In this document: positions 52,570 through 63,064 of the stretch, one piece after another | Numbering within the stretch: the stretch's first letter is position 1 | How the letters are laid out: the number at the start of each line of letters is the position of its first letter | Origin: Planctomycetaceae bacterium | Lineage (GTDB): Bacteria; Planctomycetota; Planctomycetia; Pirellulales; UBA1268 | DNA: 64,000 nucleotides | Assembly (NCBI GenBank): GCA_947449135.1 | Contig: CANFQO010000004.1 | Span: 1-64,000 of the forward strand | Direction of reading: 5' to 3' | The notes under the pieces: model-generated | Told to the model about the DNA's origin: nothing | The model's input: only the letters and a program-made list of their open reading frames with translations | Databases searched by the model: none | Translations under genes and position numbers: made by a program

Positions 52570-52620
52570 CTGCCATGGTATCGCCGGGCACGATGCCTGG
52601 CGTGAAGCCGAATATTGCGG

Positions 52621-52770
52621 AGCCGGTCGGAGGCACGCGCAGGAGTCCGGTGAATTCTGCGACTCACGAGCGATTTACGATTCGTCCAAGAGCCTCCCGT
52701 AGCAGAATCCGCCGGCGACGAGCATGCCGCAGCCGGCGGGCTGGATTCAGCACGCAGCAACAGCGTCAAC
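52621..52770 (+). repeat. Dispersed repeat family I, copy C
   Basis: Matches copy B at 22152-22302 almost base for base outside the loop; the loop CGATTTACGATTCG here is CGATGCCCGATTCG there. It starts 51 bp after the kinase stop codon. Arms GCAGAA/TTCTGC with CCGG at both ends can form the same stem as the other copies. Confidence 0.85.
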
Positions 52771-52863
52771 TCTGGGCGAGTTGAAACCGTGCTCCACGTG
52801 AGACACGCACGTATCCGGATGAACACGACTGCGCGGATGGCCAGGATGTGCGGCGAAGCAACG

Positions 52864-52944
52864 CTGCATGGCACGATGCCATGCGCAGCACCAGCGGGCG
52901 GAGGCCCGCCAAGCGAATCTGGCCCGGATGGCCAGGATTCGCTT
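52864..52944. repeat. Cluster of perfect hairpins downstream of the Rrf2 gene
   Basis: Three hairpins follow one another: GCATGGCA-CGA-TGCCATGC (52866-52884), GCGGGC-GGA-GCCCGC, and a compound one, AAGCGAATC...GATTCGCTT enclosing TGGCC-CGGAT-GGCCA (52911-52944). The last ends 29 bp beyond the rrf2 stop and could terminate it. CTGCATGGCACGATG (52864-52878) is the exact reverse complement of 14469-14483. With repeat copy C this fills the gene-free stretch 52570-52973. Confidence 0.65.
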
Positions 52945-52973
52945 GAAGCTGGATGGCCAGGTTTCACCTGAAG

Positions 52974-53411
52974 TCAGATGTAATACATCGGCTCATTGAT
53001 GGCGCGGGAGCGTTCCACCAAGTCGGCGAACGTGATGCTCTGCAGCGCCGCAGTCTCTGCCCGGGCGGCCTGACGCCAGGCGTCGAGCAGCACCGTTACC
53101 GTCCGCGATCGGCCCGCAAGGTCGGCCGTGACGGCCGTCAGAAGTTCATCGGGCCCCTCGATCACCCGAAACACATCTTCCAGCGTGATCTCAGCGGGCG
53201 GGCGAGCCAATTGGTAGCCACCCGCGGCGCCGCGGGTGCTGACGACGATCCCCGATCCCTTCAGTTGCAGCAGGATCTGCACGAGAAATCGTGCAGGCAC
53301 GCCATGCGCCGCGCAGATAGAGCGGATCCGCACCGGCTCGCCGGAGGTCCACTGCCTCGCCAACTCGAGCACGGCGATCGCGGCGTATTCGGTCTTTGCG
53401 GAGAGTCTCAT
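52974..53411 (-). CDS. Rrf2 family transcriptional regulator lacking Fe-S cysteines
   Basis: A 145-residue winged-helix repressor: MRLSAKTEYAAIAVLELARQ, the recognition helix region GVPARFLVQILLQLKGSGIVVSTRGAAGGYQLARPPAEITLEDVFRVIEG, and a C-terminal helix. In IscR and NsrR three cysteines around residues 90-110 hold an Fe-S cluster; this stretch (AVTADLAGRSRTVTVLLDAWRQAARA) has none. It therefore resembles the cluster-free CymR/RirA-like side of the family, and the sole Cys lies in the DNA-binding half. AAGGG is 8 nt before the ATG. It follows cysH by 49 bp on the same strand, suggesting control of sulfur assimilation or cysteine supply. Confidence 0.9.
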   Translation of the reverse strand: MRLSAKTEYAAIAVLELARQWTSGEPVRIRSICAAHGVPARFLVQILLQLKGSGIVVSTRGAAGGYQLARPPAEITLEDVFRVIEGPDELLTAVTADLAGRSRTVTVLLDAWRQAARAETAALQSITFADLVERSRAINEPMYYI

Positions 53412-53460
53412 TCCGGCCCTTTGGAAGCCCCGGGAAATTCACGGGCAATCCGGTTGGAAG

Positions 53461-54246
53461 TCAGTGGTCGCGGGAATGCAGGCCGCACTCGGTCTTGGCC
53501 GTACCGCTCCAGCGGCCAGCCCGTTCATCCTCGCCAAAGGTGATGGCCCGGGTGCAGGGCCAGCAGCCGATGGAGATGTAGCCCTGATCGTGCAGTGGGT
53601 TGTAAGGGATGTCCTCGCGCACGATCGCGTCCCAGACCCGTGCCTTCGTCCAGTTGGCCAGCGGAGAAATCTTCACGACGTTGAACTTGTGATCCCAGCC
53701 GACGATCGGCGCGAGGGCGCGATCAGGGCTCTGATCACGGCGGATGCCACTCATCCATGCATCAAACCTCGTCAGCACGCGGCGAATCACGGCGAGTTTG
53801 CGATCGGCGCAGCAGCGGCTGGGATCGGTTTGGTGGAGCGGGCCGCCGTGAAGGTGTTCGTATTCCTCCACCGTCGTCTCGGGCCGCTCCAACGACACCT
53901 CGATGCCATACCGGCGGGCTAACCGGTCGCGAAGTTCGAGTGTTTCGGCGAACTGGTAGCCGGTGTCGAGATTGAACACAAACGTGTTCGGGGCCACCGT
54001 TGCCAGCCAATGAATGATGAGGCAGCCCTCGGGCCCGAACGCTGTGGCCATCGTCAGCCGATGGCCATACCGCTCCGCCGCCCAGGCAATGATCTCCGCG
54101 GGCTCGCGACCCTCGAGCGAACGGCTCGCACGGGCAAGATCCTCGAGCACCTCTGGCGAGACGCCGCTGGACTCAACTTCAACCACATTCAAGCCCATGA
54201 AGGCTGCCCGCTGCCCGGGATGCTTTGGAGGGTCGGAATTCTTCAC
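53461..54246 (-). CDS. cysH: Fe-S type APS/PAPS reductase
   Basis: Reduces activated sulfate (APS or PAPS) to sulfite with thioredoxin. The 261-residue product has the adenylyl-binding PP-loop region (LTMATAFGPEGCLIIHWLA, FVFNLDTGYQF), the RCCADRK pair, GCWPCTRAI and the C-terminal ECGLH. The CC...CxxC set binds a [4Fe-4S] cluster, which marks the APS-type enzymes rather than the E. coli PAPS form. I use the GTG at 54246 (AGGA 8 nt upstream); an ATG at 54198 (MGLNVVEV) and the ORF-track TTG are alternatives. Other sulfate-assimilation genes are not in the window. Confidence 0.9.
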   Translation of the reverse strand: MKNSDPPKHPGQRAAFMGLNVVEVESSGVSPEVLEDLARASRSLEGREPAEIIAWAAERYGHRLTMATAFGPEGCLIIHWLATVAPNTFVFNLDTGYQFAETLELRDRLARRYGIEVSLERPETTVEEYEHLHGGPLHQTDPSRCCADRKLAVIRRVLTRFDAWMSGIRRDQSPDRALAPIVGWDHKFNVVKISPLANWTKARVWDAIVREDIPYNPLHDQGYISIGCWPCTRAITFGEDERAGRWSGTAKTECGLHSRDH

Positions 54247-54505
54247 TGCCTGAATCCTACATAAGTTGCCCAAGCAGGTTAACAATAGGCTCTCGCCCGG
54301 GAATTATCGACCCTCTGGCAAGGAACGTCACACGAAGGCCCCTCTCTAACGGGAAAGTCCGCCGTTTTACCCCCGCCTGCCGTCCTGGCAGCAGGCCGCC
54401 CCGCGCCACCCTCGGTTCCCCGCCGCCCCCCCTCGAAACCGTGGCCGAAAAAGGAACAATGGCGAGCCGTTCAGGGCATTTCTCATCTGGCAGGAGTCTT
54501 CAGGA

Positions 54506-55975
54506 ATGACACGATCCGTGGCCTTGGCGGTTGATCTTGGGGCCTCCGGGGGACGGGTCGTCTCGGGGGTTTTTGATGGGAGACTGTTGGAACTCGAGGA
54601 ACTTCATCGTTTCGAGAACGGGCCGGTCTCGATGGGCGGCCTTCTCGTCTGGGATCTTGTGAGGCTCTGGCAGGAGGTGGTGACCGGCCTGCGGGCGGCG
54701 GCGGTTCGACACGGCCGCGCGGTGCAGAGCGTCGGCGTCGACACCTGGGGCGTCGATTTTTCCTTCTTGACCGCCGACGGAGCGCTCCTGGCCAACCCCG
54801 TCTGCTACCGCGATGCCCGCACGCAGGGCATGCTCACGGCAGCCGAGGCGATCGTGCCGCGCGACGAGATCTTCGCGGCCACCGGCCTCCAGTTCATGGA
54901 AATCAACTCGCTCTATCAGCTCCTCGCCCTCAAGCGTCAACACCCGAGCATGCTGGCTGCGGCCGACCGCCTGCTGATGATTCCCGATCTCATCCATTGG
55001 CTGCTGTCGGGGGAGCTGTCCAACGAGCGGACCAACGCCACGACGACTCAGTGTTTTGATCCCAGGCGTCGTGATTGGGCCTTCGACATGCTCGCTCGGC
55101 TCGGCCTGCCGCGGCATGTCTTCGGCCCGATCGTGGAGCCGGGGGCTGACCTCGGGCCCCTACGGCCGGAGATCGCTGCCGAAACCGGTCTGACGGGCGT
55201 GCGGGTTATCGTACCCGGCACGCACGACACGGCCAGCGCTGTCGCGGCTGTTCCCGCACTCGAGCCGCCCTGCAGCAGGCCGGAGTGGTGTTACGTGAGT
55301 CTTGGCACCTGGGCGCTCGTCGGGGCCGAACTCGATCAGCCGCTCGTCACGCCGGAGTGCCGCAGCCACAACTTCACCAACGAGGGTGGCGTCGGCGGCA
55401 CGACCCGTCTCCTCAAGAACATCTGCGGCCTCTGGCTCGTGCAGCAGTGCCGAGCCAGCTGGCAGAAGGCCGGACAGGAGTGGAGCTGGGAGCAGCTCAC
55501 AGCATTGGCGGCAGAAGCCCCGCCCCTGGTCACGCTCGTCGATCCAAATCATCCTTCACTCGTGGCGCCCGCCGACATGCCGGAGGCAATCCGCAGCCTC
55601 GCCCGAAGCGGCGGAGATCCGGTGCCGGAGACGACAGGAGCCGTCATCCGCGCGGCGCTTGAAAGCGTTGCCGCCGCCGTTCGCAAGACCCTTGAGGAAC
55701 TCGATGAACTGGTCGGCCGCCGCGTGGGGCGGGTCCATGTTGTGGGGGGTGGCGTGAAGAACGCCTTGCTCTGCCAGATGATCGCCGATGCGACGAACCG
55801 GCCCGTTGTGGCCGGGCCCGTCGAGGCAACTGCCATCGGTAACCTGCTCGTACAACTCGTTGCCCGCGACGGTGCGGTCGATCTCCGCACGGTGCGGTCA
55901 GTGGTCCGCGACAGCTTCGAACTCACCCACTACCAGCCGCGGGACGCCGACCGCTGGAATGCCCGCCTGGGCTGA
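54506..55975 (+). CDS. rhaB: Rhamnulokinase
   Basis: Phosphorylates L-rhamnulose at O-1 in rhamnose catabolism. The 489-residue product is a FGGY-family sugar kinase and has the RhaB variant of the motifs: N-terminal phosphate site ALAVDLGASGGRVVSG, VQSVGVDTWGVDFSFL, the mid-domain GLQFMEINSLYQLLALK, VPGTHDTASAVAAVPA, and the C-terminal adenosine motif RVHVVGGGVKNALLCQMIADATNRPVVAGPVEATAIGN. Rhamnose isomerase and aldolase genes are not adjacent; the flanking genes (cysH, an ABC exporter) are unrelated. It converges with the ABC gene, 13 bp between stops. Confidence 0.9.
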   Translation: MTRSVALAVDLGASGGRVVSGVFDGRLLELEELHRFENGPVSMGGLLVWDLVRLWQEVVTGLRAAAVRHGRAVQSVGVDTWGVDFSFLTADGALLANPVCYRDARTQGMLTAAEAIVPRDEIFAATGLQFMEINSLYQLLALKRQHPSMLAAADRLLMIPDLIHWLLSGELSNERTNATTTQCFDPRRRDWAFDMLARLGLPRHVFGPIVEPGADLGPLRPEIAAETGLTGVRVIVPGTHDTASAVAAVPALEPPCSRPEWCYVSLGTWALVGAELDQPLVTPECRSHNFTNEGGVGGTTRLLKNICGLWLVQQCRASWQKAGQEWSWEQLTALAAEAPPLVTLVDPNHPSLVAPADMPEAIRSLARSGGDPVPETTGAVIRAALESVAAAVRKTLEELDELVGRRVGRVHVVGGGVKNALLCQMIADATNRPVVAGPVEATAIGNLLVQLVARDGAVDLRTVRSVVRDSFELTHYQPRDADRWNARLG

Positions 55976-55988
55976 GGCCGGGAGGCTC

Positions 55989-57938
55989 TCAGGCCGCGCG
56001 GTGCTGCGCGGCGGGTTTCTTCGTGGCCGTGCCATGCTCGACGTGCACGATCGAGTCGGCCAGGGCCAGCGTGCTGGCCCGGTGCGTGATCATGATCACG
56101 GTGCGGTTTTCCACATAGCGCGCCAGCGACTCGTGGATCAGCCGCTCGCTCTCCACGTCGATCTGGCTGGTCGCCTCGTCGAGTACCAGAATCTCGGCGT
56201 TCCGCAGGATCGCCCGGGCCAGCGCGATCCGCTGCCGTTGGCCGCCTGAGAGGCGGAAGCCGTTGGGGCCGACCATGGTGTGATAGCCATCGGTGAAATC
56301 CGCGATGAACTCGTGGGCATGGGCCTGCTTGGCAGCGGCGATGATCTCCTCTTCGGAGGCATCCCAGCGGCCGTAACGGATGTTGTAGAGAATCGACTCG
56401 TTGAAGAGTTCGGTCTGTTGCGTGACCAGCGCGATCCGGCGGCGGACATCGTGCAGCGTGAGTTCGGTGAGCGGCACGCCATCGAGGAGCACCTCGCCCC
56501 CAGTAGGGTCGTAGAACCGGCAGATGAGGTTGATGAGCGTGCTCTTGCCTCCGCCGTTGGGACCGACGATCGCCACCCGCTCGCCGAAGCCAATCGACAA
56601 ATTGACGTTCCTGACAACCGTATCGATACCGTCATAACTGAACGACACGTTCCGCAGGCTGATCTCGCGGTGGGGCGAGGGAAGCGTCTTTGGCGCCGTG
56701 GCTTCCTTCAGCTTCGAAGGATTGTCGAGCAGCGGGTAGAGCGCCTGGGCACCGACGACACCCATGTTGAGTCCAGTGAGCACTCCCGAGAGCTTGCGGA
56801 CCGGGTCGCTCGCGCCGATGAGCATGCCGAAGAACACCATGATGCCTGGCACGGTCATCGGGCGATCGGTCATCGTGACGCCGAAGATCTGCGTCTGCTG
56901 GTTGATCACGAGCCAGGCCCCGACGGCAATCGACGTGGCGACCATGCCGATGCCCAGGATCTCGGTGATCGGATTTGCCAGTGCGAAGTAGAAGGTGTGC
57001 CACATGCCCGTCCGGAGCATGTCGCCCGTACAGTTGCGGAAACGCTGCCGCTCGAAGTCTTCCATCGTGTAGGCCTGCACGGTGAGCACGTTGTTGAGCG
57101 TCTCCAGCAGCACGTGGTGGAAGCCCTTCGATCTCGAGAGAATGTGCTTCGACACGTTGCGGATGCGTCGATTCAGCCAGATCATCAGGAAGCCGACGAT
57201 CGGTGCCAGAGTCAGGCAGGCGAGGGTCAGCTGCCACGATATGAAAAAGGCGCCCGCAAGGCAGGCAACGATCTTCAGAGGCTCGGTGACGGCGCCGCCG
57301 TAGACTGCCGTAATGCCACCAGCGAGCATGTCGGTGGTGTGGGTCAATTGCGACATGAACCCTGCGGAGCCGTGCCGCATGAACTGGGCGCGGTCGAGTT
57401 CGATGGCCTTGTCGAATACCCGTAGCCGGAGGTCGCGACTGATGTTCATCGCCACCCAGCCCACCATCATGGTGCCGGCCAGCATGAAAACATGTTTCAG
57501 GAATGTGCTGAAGACGATCAGCGCCACCACCATCAGCACCGTTTGGAACGGATCCTTCGGCAGAAAACGGTCGAGCCACGGCGCTAATTTTCTGGCCGAA
57601 TAGACGACCGCCTCGTCGCCGCGACGATTCAGCGCCAGCGTGTCGATGCGGTTCCTCGCCTTCGTGGCCTCGGCTTCCTCGAGGACGTTCGTGGCGAGAG
57701 ACGATTCCAGGTCGGCGACCTCAGCAGTGCTCACTTCGATGCGGCTCTGGGCATCGGTCAGACGCCGCTCGTTCCAGGATTGGAGCGACTCGCCATTGAG
57801 CGTCACCTCGATGATCGGAAACAGGGCGGCGATATTGGCCCCCCACAGCCCGGCCACACCGGCCGAGCAGAGGAAGGCCGCCAGCAGGAAAGGCCAGCTT
57901 TTGATCGCATCGCGGAGTGCACGGAGAAATTGATTCAT
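55989..57938 (-). CDS. ABC exporter, fused permease and ATPase (MsbA-like)
   Basis: A 649-residue half-transporter that would work as a homodimer in the inner membrane. The permease part has six helices but with an insertion of about 110 residues between helices 1 and 2 that contains a coiled coil (RIEVSTAEVADLESSLATNVLEEAEATKARNRIDTL). The ATPase has Walker A GPNGGGKST, Q-loop TQQTELF, signature LSGGQRQRIALARA, Walker B ILVLDEATSQID and H-loop MITHRAS. Substrate is unknown; lipids or a polysaccharide precursor are plausible. I start at MNQFLRALRD. The 226-bp spacer after folD holds no recognisable element. Confidence 0.88.
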   Translation of the reverse strand: MNQFLRALRDAIKSWPFLLAAFLCSAGVAGLWGANIAALFPIIEVTLNGESLQSWNERRLTDAQSRIEVSTAEVADLESSLATNVLEEAEATKARNRIDTLALNRRGDEAVVYSARKLAPWLDRFLPKDPFQTVLMVVALIVFSTFLKHVFMLAGTMMVGWVAMNISRDLRLRVFDKAIELDRAQFMRHGSAGFMSQLTHTTDMLAGGITAVYGGAVTEPLKIVACLAGAFFISWQLTLACLTLAPIVGFLMIWLNRRIRNVSKHILSRSKGFHHVLLETLNNVLTVQAYTMEDFERQRFRNCTGDMLRTGMWHTFYFALANPITEILGIGMVATSIAVGAWLVINQQTQIFGVTMTDRPMTVPGIMVFFGMLIGASDPVRKLSGVLTGLNMGVVGAQALYPLLDNPSKLKEATAPKTLPSPHREISLRNVSFSYDGIDTVVRNVNLSIGFGERVAIVGPNGGGKSTLINLICRFYDPTGGEVLLDGVPLTELTLHDVRRRIALVTQQTELFNESILYNIRYGRWDASEEEIIAAAKQAHAHEFIADFTDGYHTMVGPNGFRLSGGQRQRIALARAILRNAEILVLDEATSQIDVESERLIHESLARYVENRTVIMITHRASTLALADSIVHVEHGTATKKPAAQHRAA

Positions 57939-58164
57939 GAACCGGAACTTTCGGCATGCCTGGAAGGATTGTTCCTCAAGCATCGGAACGACCGCATCGA
58001 AACCCTACCCTGCGCGGCCAGAGGACGGCGCGGGGAGGATGCACTGGAGCAGGCAACATGGGCAACTTGTCCCAGTGCGCGATCCCGTGCGGGGAGGGAA
58101 GATAGGGATCGCAGCCCGCTCGAACAAGGCGAAGTTGCCGGATGAAAGAGCCTGCGGCTGGGTT

Positions 58165-59055
58165 TCAGCGGCGTCCGGCACGGAGTTCGGCGGCCAGCAG
58201 CGTGTTTGCCAGCAGCATCGCCACCGTCAGAGGCCCCACCCCCCCGGGTACCGGTGAAATCGAGCCGGCCACCTCACGAACGGCTTCGAAATCAACATCC
58301 CCGACGAGCTTGCCCGAGCCATCGGGGCCGGTAATCCGGTTGATGCCGACGTCGATCACCGCGGCCCCCGGCTTCACCATGTCAGCGGTGACGAGTCGCG
58401 GCCTGCCGACGGCGGCGACGAGGATGTCAGCCTGTCGCGTGATGGCCGCCAGGTTAGCCGACCGACTGTGACAGATCGTGACCGTGGCATCGCCGCCGGT
58501 TCCCCTCGACGCCAACAACAGTGCCAGCGGCTTACCGACGATGTCGCTGCGACCCACGATCACCGCATGCCTTCCGGCGGTTTCAATACCCGCGTCGATC
58601 AGCATCCGCTGCACGCCGGCAGCGGTACAGGGCACGAATCGGGGCCTCCCCTGGGAGAGCAGTCCGGCGTTCTCGGGATGGAAGCCGTCAACATCGCGGT
58701 CCGGTGGCACCGCATCGAGCACGGCGACCGTGTCGACATGCTCCGGCAGCGGCAACTGCACCAGGATGCCATCGGCGACGCCATGCTCTTCGCGGGCGAT
58801 CGCGGCCACAAGCGCCACCAATTCCTCGGTGGTCGAGGTGGCGGGCACGCGAATCACTTCGGAATCAATTCCCACCCGGGCTGCTGCCGCCGCCTTGCTC
58901 TTCACGTAGGACCCGCTGGCCGCAAGGTCGCCGGCGAGAACGACCACCAGCCGCGGTGGCCGCCGAAACATCGTCGTGAAGGTGTCGACCTCGTTCCTCA
59001 AGGACCCTTCAATCCGCGCCGCGAGCGCCCGGCCGTCGAGCAGGATGGCGGTCAT
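58165..59055 (-). CDS. folD: Methylenetetrahydrofolate dehydrogenase/cyclohydrolase FolD
   Basis: Interconverts 5,10-methylene- and 10-formyl-tetrahydrofolate using NADP, feeding purine and formyl-Met synthesis. The 296-residue product contains the catalytic Lys region YVKSKAAAAARVGIDSE, ILVQLPLPEHVD, DVDGFHPENAGLL, and the NADP motif VIVGRSDIVGKPLALLL, and ends with GSISPVPGGVGPLTVAMLLANTL. It overlaps the DUF1844 gene by 4 nt (ATGA), and so is translationally coupled to it, at the end of a pyrG-DUF1844-folD operon. Confidence 0.95.
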   Translation of the reverse strand: MTAILLDGRALAARIEGSLRNEVDTFTTMFRRPPRLVVVLAGDLAASGSYVKSKAAAAARVGIDSEVIRVPATSTTEELVALVAAIAREEHGVADGILVQLPLPEHVDTVAVLDAVPPDRDVDGFHPENAGLLSQGRPRFVPCTAAGVQRMLIDAGIETAGRHAVIVGRSDIVGKPLALLLASRGTGGDATVTICHSRSANLAAITRQADILVAAVGRPRLVTADMVKPGAAVIDVGINRITGPDGSGKLVGDVDFEAVREVAGSISPVPGGVGPLTVAMLLANTLLAAELRAGRR

Positions 59056-59408
59056 GAGGGCTGCCTTCCCGGGGCAGCTGGCCGGCCCGCACCGTCCTGG
59101 TCGTTCATGTACATCATCCGCAGTTGGTGCTGGATCTCCTCCAGCATCCGCCGCTCGTCCTCGGTGAGGTTCCCTGACGTCTTCTGCTCCAGCATCGTGA
59201 GCGTGTCGATGAAGTGCCGTGCGGTCGGCAGGTTGCGGTGTGCCTTCTTGGTGATCGGATTGGGGATGCGTCCCAACGCCATCAGAGCCTGCGTGAAGAG
59301 TGTGTGCGCAAGAAACTCGAACGTCGCCGGGGGGGCCTGCCCCGCAGCCGCATCATCAGCCGAGACGATCTCGTCGGACTGAACATCGTCATCGTTGGCT
59401 TGGCTCAT
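59052..59408 (-). CDS. DUF1844 family protein
   Basis: A 118-residue protein. The conserved part (about 30-105) reads FEFLAHTLFTQALMALGRIPNPITKKAHRNLPTARHFIDTLTMLEQKTSGNLTEDERRMLEEIQHQLRMMYM, matching the DUF1844 family that is common in planctomycetes and deltaproteobacteria. No catalytic residues are known. An acidic leader (NDDDVQSDEIVSADD) and a Gly/Pro tail flank it. I start at MSQANDDD, 11 nt after the pyrG stop. Its place between pyrG and folD suggests a housekeeping role, but nothing more specific can be said. Confidence 0.85.
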   Translation of the reverse strand: MSQANDDDVQSDEIVSADDAAAGQAPPATFEFLAHTLFTQALMALGRIPNPITKKAHRNLPTARHFIDTLTMLEQKTSGNLTEDERRMLEEIQHQLRMMYMNDQDGAGRPAAPGRQPS

Positions 59409-59419
59409 ACTGCTCCTTC

Positions 59420-61568
<2,149 letters not shown>

Positions 61569-61716
61569 GAGGAACACCGAAGTGTGGTGAGCCGGAACCG
61601 GCCAAATCGAGGGTAATCCGACATTCTCATCCCCAGATAAAGCGTCGGTCGGGGATGGGACGGCCGCACAAGTCTTGCCCCAATTCCGCGGGCGGGGCGT
61701 GGTGTAGAGTAATGGG

Positions 61717-62796
61717 ATGAACCACCCCGCCTCCGTCCGTTCGGCTACCACCGTGCCCTCCACTTCGAACCTCCGCATCCGCAGCCTCGAGCCGCTCGTG
61801 CCCCCGGCCCGCCTCGCCGCTCTGTTGCCACTCGATGAGGCCGCCACGAGGACCATTGTTGAAGGCCGACAGACGGTCGAGCGGGTGCTCGCCGGCGAGG
61901 ATTCCCGACTGATGGCCGTCGTCGGCCCCTGCTCGATTCACGATCTCGATGCAGCCCGTGACTATGCAACTCGGCTGCTGAAACTAGCCGAGCGGGTGAA
62001 CGATCGACTGCTGATCGTCATGCGGGTCTATTTCGAGAAGCCGCGTACAACGGTCGGCTGGAAGGGGCTGATCAATGATCCGCACCTCGACGATTCGTTC
62101 GATGTCGCGACGGGCCTGCGACTGGGCCGCGGCTTGCTGATCGAAATCGCCCAGATGGGTCTGCCGACGGCGACTGAGTTCCTCGAGCCGATCACGCCGC
62201 AATACATCGCCGACACGATCGTGCTCGGCGCCATCGGCGCCCGCACGACTGAGTCGCCCACGCACCGGCAGATGGCCAGCGGACTGTCGATGCCAGTCGG
62301 CTTCAAGAACTCCACCGACGGCTCCCTGCAGGCCGCCGTCGATGCGATGCAGTCGTCGCGTGCCGCCCATTGTTTCCTCGGGATCGACAACGATGGCGGC
62401 ACCTGTGTGGTCTCGACCACCGGTAATCCCTGGGGCGTGCTGATGCTCCGCGGCGGCCGCAGCGGCTCGAACTACTCCCCCGAAATTCTCCACGAAGCCC
62501 GCGCGAAGCTGGAGGCGGCGGGCCTGCCCGCCTGCGTCATCGTCGACTGTAGCCATGCCAACTCCGGCAAGGACCACAGGCGGCAGTCGATCGTCTGGCG
62601 CGACGTGCTCTCACAACGCGTGGATGGCGATCGTTCGATCGTGGGGATGATGCTCGAAAGCAACATCCATCCCGGCAACCAGCCGGTGAACAGCGACCGC
62701 TCCCGACTCCAGTACGGCGTGTCTGTCACCGACGGCTGCATCGGCTGGGAGGAGACGGAGGAGCTCCTTCTCGAAGCCCACGCCCGGCTGGCGTGA
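61717..62796 (+). CDS. aroG: DAHP synthase, class I (AroF/G/H type)
   Basis: Joins phosphoenolpyruvate and erythrose-4-phosphate at the entry to aromatic amino acid synthesis. The 359-residue product has the class I AroAI-alpha motifs: VVGPCSIHDLDAARDYATRL, MRVYFEKPRTTVGWKGLINDPHLDDSFDV, the metal and PEP residues in GARTTESPTHRQMASGLSMPVGFKNSTDG, and VDCSHANSGKDHRRQ, whose His and Asp bind metal. Which amino acid inhibits it cannot be told from sequence, and no trp or tyr operator is visible upstream. It is followed by repeat family II copy 3. Confidence 0.93.
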   Translation: MNHPASVRSATTVPSTSNLRIRSLEPLVPPARLAALLPLDEAATRTIVEGRQTVERVLAGEDSRLMAVVGPCSIHDLDAARDYATRLLKLAERVNDRLLIVMRVYFEKPRTTVGWKGLINDPHLDDSFDVATGLRLGRGLLIEIAQMGLPTATEFLEPITPQYIADTIVLGAIGARTTESPTHRQMASGLSMPVGFKNSTDGSLQAAVDAMQSSRAAHCFLGIDNDGGTCVVSTTGNPWGVLMLRGGRSGSNYSPEILHEARAKLEAAGLPACVIVDCSHANSGKDHRRQSIVWRDVLSQRVDGDRSIVGMMLESNIHPGNQPVNSDRSRLQYGVSVTDGCIGWEETEELLLEAHARLA

Positions 62797-62823
62797 CGCC
62801 CAAGGCCGGCCCCGCTTCGCTCA

Positions 62824-62940
62824 AGGAGCCGGGGGTCGGGGGAAGCCGGAGCGAGTCGGGCTGTCCTGCCCTCGAGCCGGAGCCTCTCCGCCGCCGGGGC
62901 AGCGGACGCAGTCCTGTCACCGCCCCCCGCGGCTTGGGCC
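62824..62940 (+). repeat. Dispersed repeat family II, copy 3 (expanded)
   Basis: GGAGCCGGGGGTCGGGGGAA continues into CGGGCTGTCCTGCCCTCGAG, the same block order as copies 1 and 2. The final GCCGCC..GGCTTGGGCC end is split by about 30 extra bases (GGGGCAGCGGACGCAGTCCT region). It starts 27 bp after the DAHP synthase stop. The rest of 62797-63064 shows nothing else recognisable. Confidence 0.75.
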
Positions 62941-63064
62941 AATCTGCCGCAAAACGTTGTTCACGTCGGCTCCGGAATCACGCGACGAACTGCCGTCGAC
63001 CAGGAGGGCACCGGGGGGATAGGCTGTTTGGCCTCGGTTTCTCCTCGCCGCGAAGGGATGCGCC

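Noticed and set aside
61569-61856. 96-codon N-terminal extension of the GIY-YIG-like ORF
   Set aside because: It overlaps the DAHP synthase start on the opposite strand and its sequence has no family features.
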